DNA from: Pediococcus pentosaceus
GTDB lineage: Bacteria; Bacillota; Bacilli; Lactobacillales; Lactobacillaceae
Assembly: GCF_001437285.1 (NCBI RefSeq)
Contig: NZ_JQBF01000004.1
Location: forward strand, 186,001-250,000
DNA length: 64,000 nt
Reading direction: 5' to 3'
In this document: piece after piece, positions 1 through 6,769 of the stretch
How the letters are laid out: the number at the start of each line of letters is the position of its first letter
Position numbering within the stretch: position 1 is the stretch's first letter
Notes under the pieces: model-generated
What the model saw: the letters and a program-made list of their open reading frames with translations, nothing else
What the model was told of the DNA's origin: nothing
Database searches by the model: none
Position numbers and translations under genes: made by a program

Positions 1-321
1 ATTTACATCTTTGAGCATTTCGATAACCTGTTCTTCGGTATTTTTACCCTTACGACGTTCAACTAACTTATCAATCATTTCCTTTTGATCGGCTTCCGGA
101 TATTGGCTCGGATCAATAATTTGCACATTTTCAAGGTTTAATCCATGCTTTTCAGCAGTAGCTTTAATATCAGCTTCCACTCCGAGTAAGATTGATTGAA
201 CTAAGCCATCATCAGCTAATCGAATAGCGGCAGCTAAAACTCGAACATCTTCACCTTCGGGAAATACAACTGTTCTATTTTGGCCCTTAATTTTTGACTT
301 CAAACCTTCAAATAAATCCAT
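1..321 (-). CDS. pta: Phosphate acetyltransferase, N-terminal part (cut by window edge)
   Basis: The first 107 codons are visible; the rest lies beyond the window. The start reads MDLFEGLKSKIKGQNRTVVF followed by PEGEDVRVLAAA, the N-terminus expected of phosphotransacetylases, which interconvert acetyl-CoA and acetyl phosphate in the cytosol. The ATG lies three bases after the ackA stop, with a GGGGGA ribosome site inside the end of ackA, so the two genes are probably translated from one message in the order ackA-pta. Identification is from N-terminal similarity only; the catalytic C-terminal half cannot be seen. Confidence 0.85.
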   Translation of the reverse strand, partial: MDLFEGLKSKIKGQNRTVVFPEGEDVRVLAAAIRLADDGLVQSILLGVEADIKATAEKHGLNLENVQIIDPSQYPEADQKEMIDKLVERRKGKNTEEQVIEMLKDVN

Positions 322-324
322 GAG

Positions 325-1524
325 TTAGTCCCCCATTTTCTTAAACTTTTCAACATCGCGAGCAATCGCTAATTCTTCATCAGTTGGAATTACCATGACT
401 TGGACAGCCGAGTCTTCCGCACTAATGAAACGTTCTCCACGTTTTTCATTAAGCGCTTGGTCAAGTTTAACATTGAAAATTCCTAATTTAGAAGTAATTT
501 TTTCACGCATTGGAACACTATTTTCACCAATTCCTGCTGTAAATACAATTCCATCTAAACCACCCATTTCAGTTGCATAGGAACCAATGTATTTCACAAT
601 ATTATTAACAAAAATATCGATGGCCATTTGTGCACGATGTTCACCTTTTTCAGCGGCATCAATTATATCACGCAAATCAGGTGACATTCCTGATAGTCCT
701 AGCAAACCAGACTTCTTATTCAAAATAGTTAAGATGTCTTCCGGATTAGTAATATTAAGTTTTTGCATTAAGTAAACTACTAAAGAGGCATCAATATCAC
801 CAGAACGGGTTGCCATAGTAATCCCTGCTAGAGGTGTAAAGCCCATTGATGTATCAAATGATTTTCCATCCTTGATAGCTGTAATTGAACTACCAGCCCC
901 TAAATGTAAGGTGATAATTTTTAGTTCTTCTAATGGCTTGCCCATCATCTTAGCCGCACGATCTGCTACATATTGATGACTAGTACCATGAGCACCGTAT
1001 TTACGAGCCCCATATTTTTCATAGTATTCATAAGGAATACTGTAAAGATAATTTTTTTCAGGTAGCGTTTCATGGAAAGATGTATCAAAAACTGCCACAC
1101 TAGTGATATCTGGTAAAACCTTCTTGAAAGCACGAATTCCTGTTGCGTTGGCTGGATTATGCAAAGGCGCATATTCTTTTAAGTCTTCAATTTGCTTTAA
1201 GACTTTGTCATCAATTAAAGCAGAATCTTGGAAAATTTCTCCACCCGCAACTACTCGGTGTCCTACACCGGTAATTTCACTGTAATCCTTAATAATGTCT
1301 AATTTTAATAGCTCTTTTAAGAGTAAATTAACTGCTTCTTCATGATTTTTAATTGGTTGGTCAATTTCAACTTTTTTACCATCAGTGGTCTTAATCGTGA
1401 AGTTTGATCCTGGAATACCGATCCGATCGACAGTTCCTGATGAAATAACCCTTTCTTCCGGCATTTCAAATAATTTAAACTTAAGGGTTGAGCTTCCCGC
1501 ATTGATTGCAATTGTCTTTTCCAA
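325..1524 (-). CDS. ackA: Acetate kinase
   Basis: This 399-residue protein has the full acetate kinase length and motifs: N-terminal INAGSSTLKFKLF, the GHRVVAGGE segment, VAVFDTSFH with the catalytic aspartate, HLGAGSS, TRSGDID and a C-terminal GIGENS. It makes ATP and acetate from acetyl phosphate. The start is TTG, nine bases after an AGAAGGGG ribosome site. It leads a two-gene unit with pta. A cre-like site about 210 bases upstream suggests CcpA control, as known for ackA in Bacillus; that link is inferred. Confidence 0.95.
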   Translation of the reverse strand: MEKTIAINAGSSTLKFKLFEMPEERVISSGTVDRIGIPGSNFTIKTTDGKKVEIDQPIKNHEEAVNLLLKELLKLDIIKDYSEITGVGHRVVAGGEIFQDSALIDDKVLKQIEDLKEYAPLHNPANATGIRAFKKVLPDITSVAVFDTSFHETLPEKNYLYSIPYEYYEKYGARKYGAHGTSHQYVADRAAKMMGKPLEELKIITLHLGAGSSITAIKDGKSFDTSMGFTPLAGITMATRSGDIDASLVVYLMQKLNITNPEDILTILNKKSGLLGLSGMSPDLRDIIDAAEKGEHRAQMAIDIFVNNIVKYIGSYATEMGGLDGIVFTAGIGENSVPMREKITSKLGIFNVKLDQALNEKRGERFISAEDSAVQVMVIPTDEELAIARDVEKFKKMGD

Positions 1525-1733
1525 CTTAAATAGCCCCTTCTCTCATAATAATAGCTTATTGTAACGTATTATCCGTTTGTAAGCTTGTAAAATTCATCGT
1601 TAGAATTTTTAAATATTATTATTTATTGATATTTCAATGTATTTTGGTTTTAAAATGTCGTAAAAACTTTTTTTAAGCGTGACGTTTTAGCTTCAATTAT
1701 CCCACCAACATACTATTTCATAATATCTCTTTG

Positions 1734-1747
1734 CGTAAACGTTTTCA
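1734..1747 (-). promoter_or_regulatory. cre-like site upstream of ackA
   Basis: On the minus strand this reads TGAAAACGTTTACG, one base off the TGNAANCGNTNNCA CcpA consensus. It lies in the 255-base stretch between the nagB terminator and ackA, far upstream of the start, which is where CcpA activates ackA in Bacillus. The rest of the gap is AT-rich, and I could not choose one promoter with confidence. Confidence 0.5.
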
Positions 1748-1779
1748 ACTATCGACAAATTTTACATTTTGACTGCAAT

Positions 1780-1814
1780 AAAAAAAGCCTAACACAAAGA
1801 CTTTATGTTAGGCT
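1780..1814 (-). terminator. Rho-independent terminator after nagB
   Basis: Perfect 9-bp arms (AGCCTAACA at 1786-1794 and TGTTAGGCT at 1806-1814), followed on the minus strand by a run of seven T. Confidence 0.85.
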
Positions 1815-1826
1815 GAATATTTTAAA

Positions 1827-2537
1827 TTATTTGTTTGAAAGCTTGCTAGCAGCTGCTTCATCAATAATAACAGTAACGTTATCATGGTTTTGAAGAACAC
1901 TAGCTGGTAAGTCAGTTGTGACAGGACCTTCGATCATACCTTTGATTGCATCAGCTTTGTCTTCGCCGTAAGCTTCGATCAAAATATGCTTACTCTTCAT
2001 AATTGAAGCAAGTCCCATTGAAATAGCATAACGTGGAACGTCTTCTTCATGTTCGAAGAAACGAGCGTTAGCATCAATTGTTGATTGAGTTAGTGACACT
2101 TTGTGAGTTGTACTGTCTGCAGGTGTACCTGGTTCGTTAAAACCAATGTGACCATTACGTCCGATACCAAGGATTTGTAAATCAATTGGGTTATCTTCGA
2201 TAATTTGGTCATAGTGCTTGGCTTCGGCTTCAAGATCTGCTGCACGACCATTTGGTAAGTATGAGTGCTTGAATGGTTTAGCATTGAAGAGGTTTTCGTG
2301 CATAAAGTAATCATAACTTTGGTCACTATCTTCTGGCAAACCAACATATTCATCTAAATTGATTGAGATTGAGTCCGTAAAATCTAGATCACTCTTAATA
2401 ATTTCTTGATAAGTGGTAATCGGTGTACTACCAGTAGCTAACCCAAATGTTGTTGCTCCATTTTTCTTTGCATCAGCAAATAGTTTGTATCCTTCTTTTC
2501 CGCCTTCTACGTTATCTTTAACAATAATAACCTTCAT
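1827..2537 (-). CDS. nagB: Glucosamine-6-phosphate deaminase
   Basis: The protein converts glucosamine 6-phosphate to fructose 6-phosphate and ammonia. Visible family motifs are [14 protein letters not shown] and [14 protein letters not shown]. The start chosen is ATG at 2537 (MKVIIVKDN), preceded by AAGGAGAT; an upstream in-frame start would lie in the operator. This gives 236 residues, the short Bacillus/Lactobacillus form rather than the longer E. coli form. It is a single-gene unit with its own terminator and a promoter bracketed by two NagR-type operators, so amino-sugar phosphates probably induce it. Confidence 0.93.
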   Translation of the reverse strand: MKVIIVKDNVEGGKEGYKLFADAKKNGATTFGLATGSTPITTYQEIIKSDLDFTDSISINLDEYVGLPEDSDQSYDYFMHENLFNAKPFKHSYLPNGRAADLEAEAKHYDQIIEDNPIDLQILGIGRNGHIGFNEPGTPADSTTHKVSLTQSTIDANARFFEHEEDVPRYAISMGLASIMKSKHILIEAYGEDKADAIKGMIEGPVTTDLPASVLQNHDNVTVIIDEAAASKLSNK

Positions 2538-2559
2538 GATCAAATCTCCTTTTTCGTTT

Positions 2560-2601
2560 TTGGTATAGTCCAATTATAAAATGGTCTAAACCAAAATGCA
2601 A
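2560..2601 (-). promoter_or_regulatory. nagB promoter with two NagR/GntR-type operators
   Basis: On the minus strand a -35 TTGCAT (2596-2601) and -10 TATAAT (2573-2578) are 17 bases apart. TTGGTTTAGACCAT (2581-2594) fills most of the spacer and TTGGACTATACCAA (2560-2573) follows the -10. Both match the TGGTCTAGACCA operator known for NagR/YvoA-type GntR repressors. No nagR gene is adjacent; the only GntR gene in the window is at 58.9 kb and has a different putative operator. Confidence 0.75.
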
Positions 2602-2635
2602 GGATTTATCCTAAAAAATTAAAAATAACTTTCTC

Positions 2636-2663
2636 TTTACTTATTTAGAATTTAAGATATACT
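2636..2663 (+). promoter_or_regulatory. Promoter of the thiamine uptake operon
   Basis: TTTACT (2636-2641) and TATACT (2658-2663) with a 16-base spacer, just upstream of the TPP riboswitch and divergent from nagB. Confidence 0.55.
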
Positions 2664-2672
2664 GATTTTGTA

Positions 2673-2762
2673 ACAGGGGTGCTGGGCTTTACCTGGCTGA
2701 GATTAAAACTAAATGGTTTTTGACCCTCGAACCTGATATGGATAATGCCAGCGCAGGAAGAC
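2673..2762 (+). promoter_or_regulatory. TPP riboswitch (THI element)
   Basis: The conserved pieces appear in order: GGGGTGC, GGCTGAGAT, ACCCTCGAACCTGAT, GGATAATGCCAGCGCAGGAAG-type 3' segment. A hairpin terminator follows at 2809-2838. By family knowledge, thiamine pyrophosphate binding favours termination, switching off the downstream transporter when thiamine is plentiful. Confidence 0.95.
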
Positions 2763-2808
2763 TCAATTGTAATATTAGAATGATTATTTTCTAACACAAG
2801 ATGCATTG

Positions 2809-2838
2809 AAGCTGGCTTTTTAAGCCGGCTTTTTTTGT
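2809..2838 (+). terminator. Riboswitch-controlled terminator
   Basis: Ten-bp arms AAGCTGGCTT and AAGCCGGCTT (one G-U pair), a 3-base loop, then a T run. It sits between the TPP aptamer and the first gene, the expected expression platform. Confidence 0.88.
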
Positions 2839-2869
2839 ACCTAAATTTTAAAAATGGAGGAATTTATTT

Positions 2870-3166
2870 ATGAACACAAGTGTCGCAATTCAAGTCCTTC
2901 CTATAATGGAAGACGAAAAGAAGCTAGTCGCCGCCGTCGACCAAGCTATCAAATATATAAAATCTACCGGTGTTAATTATCAAGTAGGTGCTTTTGAAAC
3001 CACCCTTGAGGGCGACTATGATCAATTGATGGAAATCGTTAAGAATATTACTAAAATAACTGCTGACGCTGGCGCTCCGCAAGTAATGTCTTATGTAAAG
3101 ATTAATTACAAACCAGAAGGACAGGTTCTTGGCATTCATGAAAAAACTGACAAATACCAGCATTAA
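2870..3166 (+). CDS. Thiamine-binding MTH1187/YkoF-like small protein
   Basis: A 98-residue soluble protein starting MNTSVAIQVLP after a GGAGGAA ribosome site. Length and sequence fit the MTH1187/DUF77 family, which is annotated as thiamine-binding and is often fused or linked to thiamine transporters. It is the first gene behind the TPP riboswitch, and its 3' end overlaps the permease gene. I infer that it binds thiamine or a pyrimidine precursor in the cytosol; the sequence does not show the ligand. Confidence 0.8.
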   Translation: MNTSVAIQVLPIMEDEKKLVAAVDQAIKYIKSTGVNYQVGAFETTLEGDYDQLMEIVKNITKITADAGAPQVMSYVKINYKPEGQVLGIHEKTDKYQH

Positions 3167-3911
3167 TTTTCTACCTATCGTAGCTGTTTTATTAATCTTA
3201 GCCATTTGGCAAGCAATTAGTTTCTTCCAGATTATCCCTGAATTCCTGTTACCATCCCCACTTTCGGTTTTAGAAGTTTTTAAAAGTGACTATTCCGCCT
3301 TATTTTCAAACTCATTAGTTACTCTGATCGAAGCATTTTGGGGACTATGCTTTGGAGTGCTTTTAGGGGTTGGATTAGCCTTAATCATGGATTTATTCCA
3401 TCCCATTTATAAAGCGCTTTACCCGTTGCTAGTGATTACTCAAACCATCCCCACCGTCGCGATTGCACCTTTATTAATCCTTTGGTTCGGTTATGGCATT
3501 TTGCCAAAAGTAGTTTTAGTAGTTGCTACTACTTTCTTCCCAATTGCAGTCGGCATGCTAGATGCTTTTCGTTCAACTGATAAAGATCTCATTACCTTGA
3601 TGCGTACTTTAGGGGCTAATACACCTAAAATTTATTTTTACATCAAGTTTCCCGATGCAATTGATTCATTTTTTGCTAGCTTAAAAATTTCCGTTTCATA
3701 TTCATTAGTAGGCGCCGTAGTTTCAGAATGGGTCGGCGGTTTCAATGGTTTAGGGGTTTACATGACCCGTGTCATGAAGGCCTATGCTTACGACAAAATG
3801 TTTGCGGTAATCTTTTTAATTTCAATTTTAAGTTTGGCCTTAATTTTACTTGTTAACTGGATTCAGTATCTTATTACCCCATGGAGGAGAACTAATCATG
3901 CTCAAGCATAA
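3129..3911 (+). CDS. thiX: ABC transporter permease of thiamine/precursor uptake (ThiX-like)
   Basis: A hydrophobic protein of about 260 residues with five to six membrane segments and the BPD-type EAF-like loop around residues 150-175, as in SsuC/TauC-type permeases. The TTG start at 3129 has AGAAGGA seven bases upstream; the nearby ATG at 3138 is 16 bases away and less likely. It overlaps the previous gene by 38 bases and the binding-protein gene by 14. With its neighbours it forms a ThiXYZ-type importer under TPP control. Confidence 0.85.
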   Translation: MAFMKKLTNTSINFLPIVAVLLILAIWQAISFFQIIPEFLLPSPLSVLEVFKSDYSALFSNSLVTLIEAFWGLCFGVLLGVGLALIMDLFHPIYKALYPLLVITQTIPTVAIAPLLILWFGYGILPKVVLVVATTFFPIAVGMLDAFRSTDKDLITLMRTLGANTPKIYFYIKFPDAIDSFFASLKISVSYSLVGAVVSEWVGGFNGLGVYMTRVMKAYAYDKMFAVIFLISILSLALILLVNWIQYLITPWRRTNHAQA

Positions 3912-4908
3912 AAAAATTTTTAGTCTAATCGTCCTTTTACCTATTTTTACGCTATTACTCACTGCCTGTGGAAAATCAAATTCAGCGGCTAAAACTCAAA
4001 CCATTACGGTTGCCTTAGATTGGACGCCCAATACTAACCATACAGGCCTCTATGTTGCCCAAGAAAAAGGCTACTTCAAAAAACATCATCTAAAAGTAAA
4101 GTTTGTTCAGCCTTCTAAAGATAGTGCCGAACAAATCGTAGCTAGTGGCAAAGCTCAAATTGGGATTTCTGGTCAAGATTCTTTAGCTAGTGCAATTGGC
4201 AAAAAGAATCCCCTTCCCCTCACTGCCATGGGAGCAATTCTTCAACATAATACTTCAGGAATTATGTCGCGTAAGGCTGATGGAATCACTAGCCCTAAAA
4301 AAATGCAAGGCTATCGCTATGCAACCTGGAATACTCCTACAGAACTAGCAACCATCAAACAAGTGGTTAAAGATGATGGTGGTGATTTTTCTAAGGTAAA
4401 AACGGTCCCTAACAATATTACTGATGAAGTCGCTGGTCTCAAATCCAAGGCTGCTGATGCAATCTGGATTTTCTACGGCTGGGCAGGTATTAACGCCGAA
4501 ATTAAAAACTATCCAGTTAATTACTTTAGTTTTAGATCTATTAATCCTGTGTTTGATTACTACACCCCGCTCATTATTGGGAACAATAGTTTCTTGAAGC
4601 AAAATCCAAAGGCTGCTAAAGCATTCATGGCTGCAGCCACCGAAGGTTATCAATATGCCGCTAAAAATCCTAAAGCTTCTGCTGATTTATTAATGAAGGC
4701 CGTTCCAGAACTTAAGAGTAATCAGAAGTTAATTTACAAGAGTCAAAATTACTTATCTAAATACTACTTAACTAAAGACGGCCAATTTGGAAAAATTGAC
4801 GCTATGCGCTGGAATAACTTTTACAAGTGGCTTAATGATCATAAACTTGTTGAACAAAAACTCGCTAAAAATCAAGGCTTCACTAATCAATACTTACCAA
4901 AACAGTAA
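3898..4908 (+). CDS. thiY: Substrate-binding lipoprotein, NMT1/THI5-like (ThiY)
   Basis: The start is the ATG at 3898 after GGAGGAGA. The N-terminus MLKHKKIF is followed by a hydrophobic stretch and the lipobox LLTAC, giving a lipid-anchored Cys24. The mature part opens with ITVALDWTPNTNHTGLYVA, the NMT1/THI5-like signature for binding thiamine pyrimidine precursors such as formylaminopyrimidine. It is 336 residues long and is the extracellular receptor for the adjacent permease and ATPase. The exact ligand (thiamine or a precursor) is inferred from family and riboswitch. Confidence 0.9.
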   Translation: MLKHKKIFSLIVLLPIFTLLLTACGKSNSAAKTQTITVALDWTPNTNHTGLYVAQEKGYFKKHHLKVKFVQPSKDSAEQIVASGKAQIGISGQDSLASAIGKKNPLPLTAMGAILQHNTSGIMSRKADGITSPKKMQGYRYATWNTPTELATIKQVVKDDGGDFSKVKTVPNNITDEVAGLKSKAADAIWIFYGWAGINAEIKNYPVNYFSFRSINPVFDYYTPLIIGNNSFLKQNPKAAKAFMAAATEGYQYAAKNPKASADLLMKAVPELKSNQKLIYKSQNYLSKYYLTKDGQFGKIDAMRWNNFYKWLNDHKLVEQKLAKNQGFTNQYLPKQ

Positions 4909-4928
4909 CTTATCGAGGAATAATTACA

Positions 4929-5669
4929 ATGACAGAATTACTTGTACAACATATTAACCAAAGTTTCGGTGACAAGGAAATTCTCCATGATGTTTCTTTA
5001 TCAGTAAAACCAAACGAAATTGTATCAATTCTCGGGGTCAGTGGGATTGGTAAAACCACCCTATTTAACATCATAGCTGGTATTAATCAACCCAAGTCTG
5101 GCAATATCGTCTTTAACGATGAAGATATTACTGGACAAGCTGGACACCTAGGCTACATGCTGCAAAAAGACTTGCTCCTCCCCTTTCGAACGATTATGAA
5201 TAATGTAATCTTGCCTGATTTAGTCAAAGGGGTTAAAAAAAGCGCAGCCATTGCCCGTGCCGAACCACTTTTTGAATTCTTTGGCTTAACGGGTTATGAA
5301 AATAAATACCCCCATGAACTTTCTGGTGGAATGAAACAACGTGCAGCCTTGCTAAGAACTTTCCTTTCAACTAAGGACTTAACCCTTTTAGACGAACCTT
5401 TTAGTGCGCTAGATGAATTAACCAAACGTGGAATTTATCAGTGGTACACCGATATTAGTCGTCAAATGCAGAATTCAACCTTACTAATTACCCATAGCGT
5501 TGATGAAGCCATTACTTTATCTGATCGTATTTATATCCTGAGTGGTAAACCAGCTACCATCAGCCATGAAATTAAAATTACGTCTGCCAAACGTAAACAG
5601 GCCGATTTTGAATTAACTGCCGATTTCATTCACTATAAAAAAGAAATTTTGGATATATTAAATTCTTAA
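4929..5669 (+). CDS. thiZ: ABC transporter ATPase of thiamine/precursor uptake (ThiZ)
   Basis: This 246-residue ATPase has Walker A GVSGIGKTT, Q-loop YMLQKD, signature LSGGMKQR, Walker B LTLLDEPFSALD and the switch histidine in THSVDEA. The set is typical of SsuB/TauB/ThiZ ATPases. It is the last gene of the TPP-controlled operon and would power ThiX-ThiY uptake. No terminator is obvious directly after it, so some transcripts may run into the small gene at 5745. Confidence 0.9.
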   Translation: MTELLVQHINQSFGDKEILHDVSLSVKPNEIVSILGVSGIGKTTLFNIIAGINQPKSGNIVFNDEDITGQAGHLGYMLQKDLLLPFRTIMNNVILPDLVKGVKKSAAIARAEPLFEFFGLTGYENKYPHELSGGMKQRAALLRTFLSTKDLTLLDEPFSALDELTKRGIYQWYTDISRQMQNSTLLITHSVDEAITLSDRIYILSGKPATISHEIKITSAKRKQADFELTADFIHYKKEILDILNS

Positions 5670-5686
5670 ATTAGAGTCCATTTCGG

Positions 5687-5715
5687 TTGTTGATAGCGTT
5701 AACATCCGCTATAGT
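5687..5715 (+). promoter_or_regulatory. Probable promoter of the small gene at 5745
   Basis: TTGTTG (5687-5692) and TATAGT (5710-5715) with a 17-base spacer. An AGGAGGT ribosome site and ATG follow. Confidence 0.45.
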
Positions 5716-5744
5716 TAAGGTAGCACAACAAGGAGGTGGACTTA

Positions 5745-5975
5745 ATGAGTGAAACCATTTTATTTAATCCCGGAGATTCAATTGGTAACTTCCATGATTA
5801 TAATGAAGCTGTTCGTAAGGGACATCTATACAAACAAAAGCAACGTCAAGACGATGATCTAGTAATTGTTAATAATCCTAGTAAAAATGAGGAGTACGCT
5901 ATTTTCTACGTTAAGGATCGTCATCCCGAAAAAACTGAAAACAGCATCGAATACGATATTAGCAAAAAGATTTAA
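5745..5975 (+). CDS. Conserved-looking hypothetical small protein, 76 aa
   Basis: The ATG at 5745 is preceded by a near-perfect AGGAGGTGG site, and a strong terminator follows, so this is very likely a real gene. The product is charged and soluble (MSETILFNPGDSIGNFHDYN at the start, then many K, D and E), with no signal peptide, membrane segment or cysteine. I do not recognise the family. It lies behind the thiamine operon but has its own promoter-like sequence, so a link to thiamine is not established. Confidence 0.75.
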   Translation: MSETILFNPGDSIGNFHDYNEAVRKGHLYKQKQRQDDDLVIVNNPSKNEEYAIFYVKDRHPEKTENSIEYDISKKI

Positions 5976-5995
5976 AATTTCAGAAAACAATTAAA

Positions 5996-6042
5996 AAGAT
6001 GGAATCATACCTCGTTTAAAATCGGGCATGATTCCATCTTTT
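5996..6042. terminator. Bidirectional terminator
   Basis: Fourteen-bp arms AAAGATGGAATCAT (5996-6009) and ATGATTCCATCTTT (6029-6042), with T/A runs on both sides. It separates the small gene from the convergent gene at 6044. Confidence 0.88.
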
Positions 6043-6043
6043 T

Positions 6044-6667
6044 TTACCAAACTACACTTAAATGTTCACAGTTATGTTCTCCAGTTTCAATTTCATCTAA
6101 CATAGCAATCGCATAATCCGCATAACTAATTTCACTTTTACCGTTAGCATCACTCATTAGCATTTCATTTCCTAAAACGTAATGTCCCTTCTTGGGACCA
6201 TCAGCTTTAAAATCAGCCGCCGGACTAATATAAGTCCAATTCAATCCATTCTGATTCTCTAAAACTTCTAGTCCTCTTCCCATCATGATTGAAGTGGGCT
6301 TAAACACTTCTGGAAATGTCGGAGTTTCATAAAGATGGGTAATATGATCATCGACGTATAGGCTTCCTGCCCCACCCACTACAAATAATTTAACTGACGT
6401 TCCTGTCAAAATTTTTACTAAGTGCTCAATTGATGTCAAAAATTGTTCTTCTTTTCCTTCGGCCGCTCTAAATGCATCAACTACTACATCGAAATTTTCT
6501 AAATCAGTTGTAGTCAAATCAAATAGATCTTTTTGTAAAATTGAAACATCCATTTTAACTCGGTCTGGATGACGGACAATGGCGGTCACTTCGTGCCCAC
6601 GCTGAACTGCTTCTTTAGTAATCAATGCGCCGGCTTTGCCACTTGCCGCAATAATCCCAATCTTCAT
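6044..6667 (-). CDS. NAD(P)-binding atypical SDR (NmrA/YwnB-like)
   Basis: This 207-residue protein opens with MKIGIIAASGKAGALITKEA, a Rossmann dinucleotide-binding loop of the atypical short-chain dehydrogenase type. The body (TAIVRHPDRV, VVDAFRAAEG, WTYISPAA) resembles the NAD(P)H-binding YwnB/HSCARG-like family. Such proteins act as reductases or redox sensors; the substrate is unknown. It is a single-gene unit with terminators on both sides and a GGTGATG-type ribosome site. Confidence 0.8.
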   Translation of the reverse strand: MKIGIIAASGKAGALITKEAVQRGHEVTAIVRHPDRVKMDVSILQKDLFDLTTTDLENFDVVVDAFRAAEGKEEQFLTSIEHLVKILTGTSVKLFVVGGAGSLYVDDHITHLYETPTFPEVFKPTSIMMGRGLEVLENQNGLNWTYISPAADFKADGPKKGHYVLGNEMLMSDANGKSEISYADYAIAMLDEIETGEHNCEHLSVVW

Positions 6668-6730
6668 GAAACATCACCTCACCTAATTATTTATACCCCC
6701 AGAATAAACGAGTTATTAATCGTAAGCAAA

Positions 6731-6765
6731 TAAAAAGCCGTAACCCCAAATTGAGTTACGACTTT
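6731..6765 (-). terminator. Terminator after the MMPL gene
   Basis: Arms AAAGCCGTAAC (6734-6744) and GTTACGACTTT (6755-6765) with one G-U pair, followed on the minus strand by TTTTTATTT. Confidence 0.8.
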
Positions 6766-6769
6766 ATGA

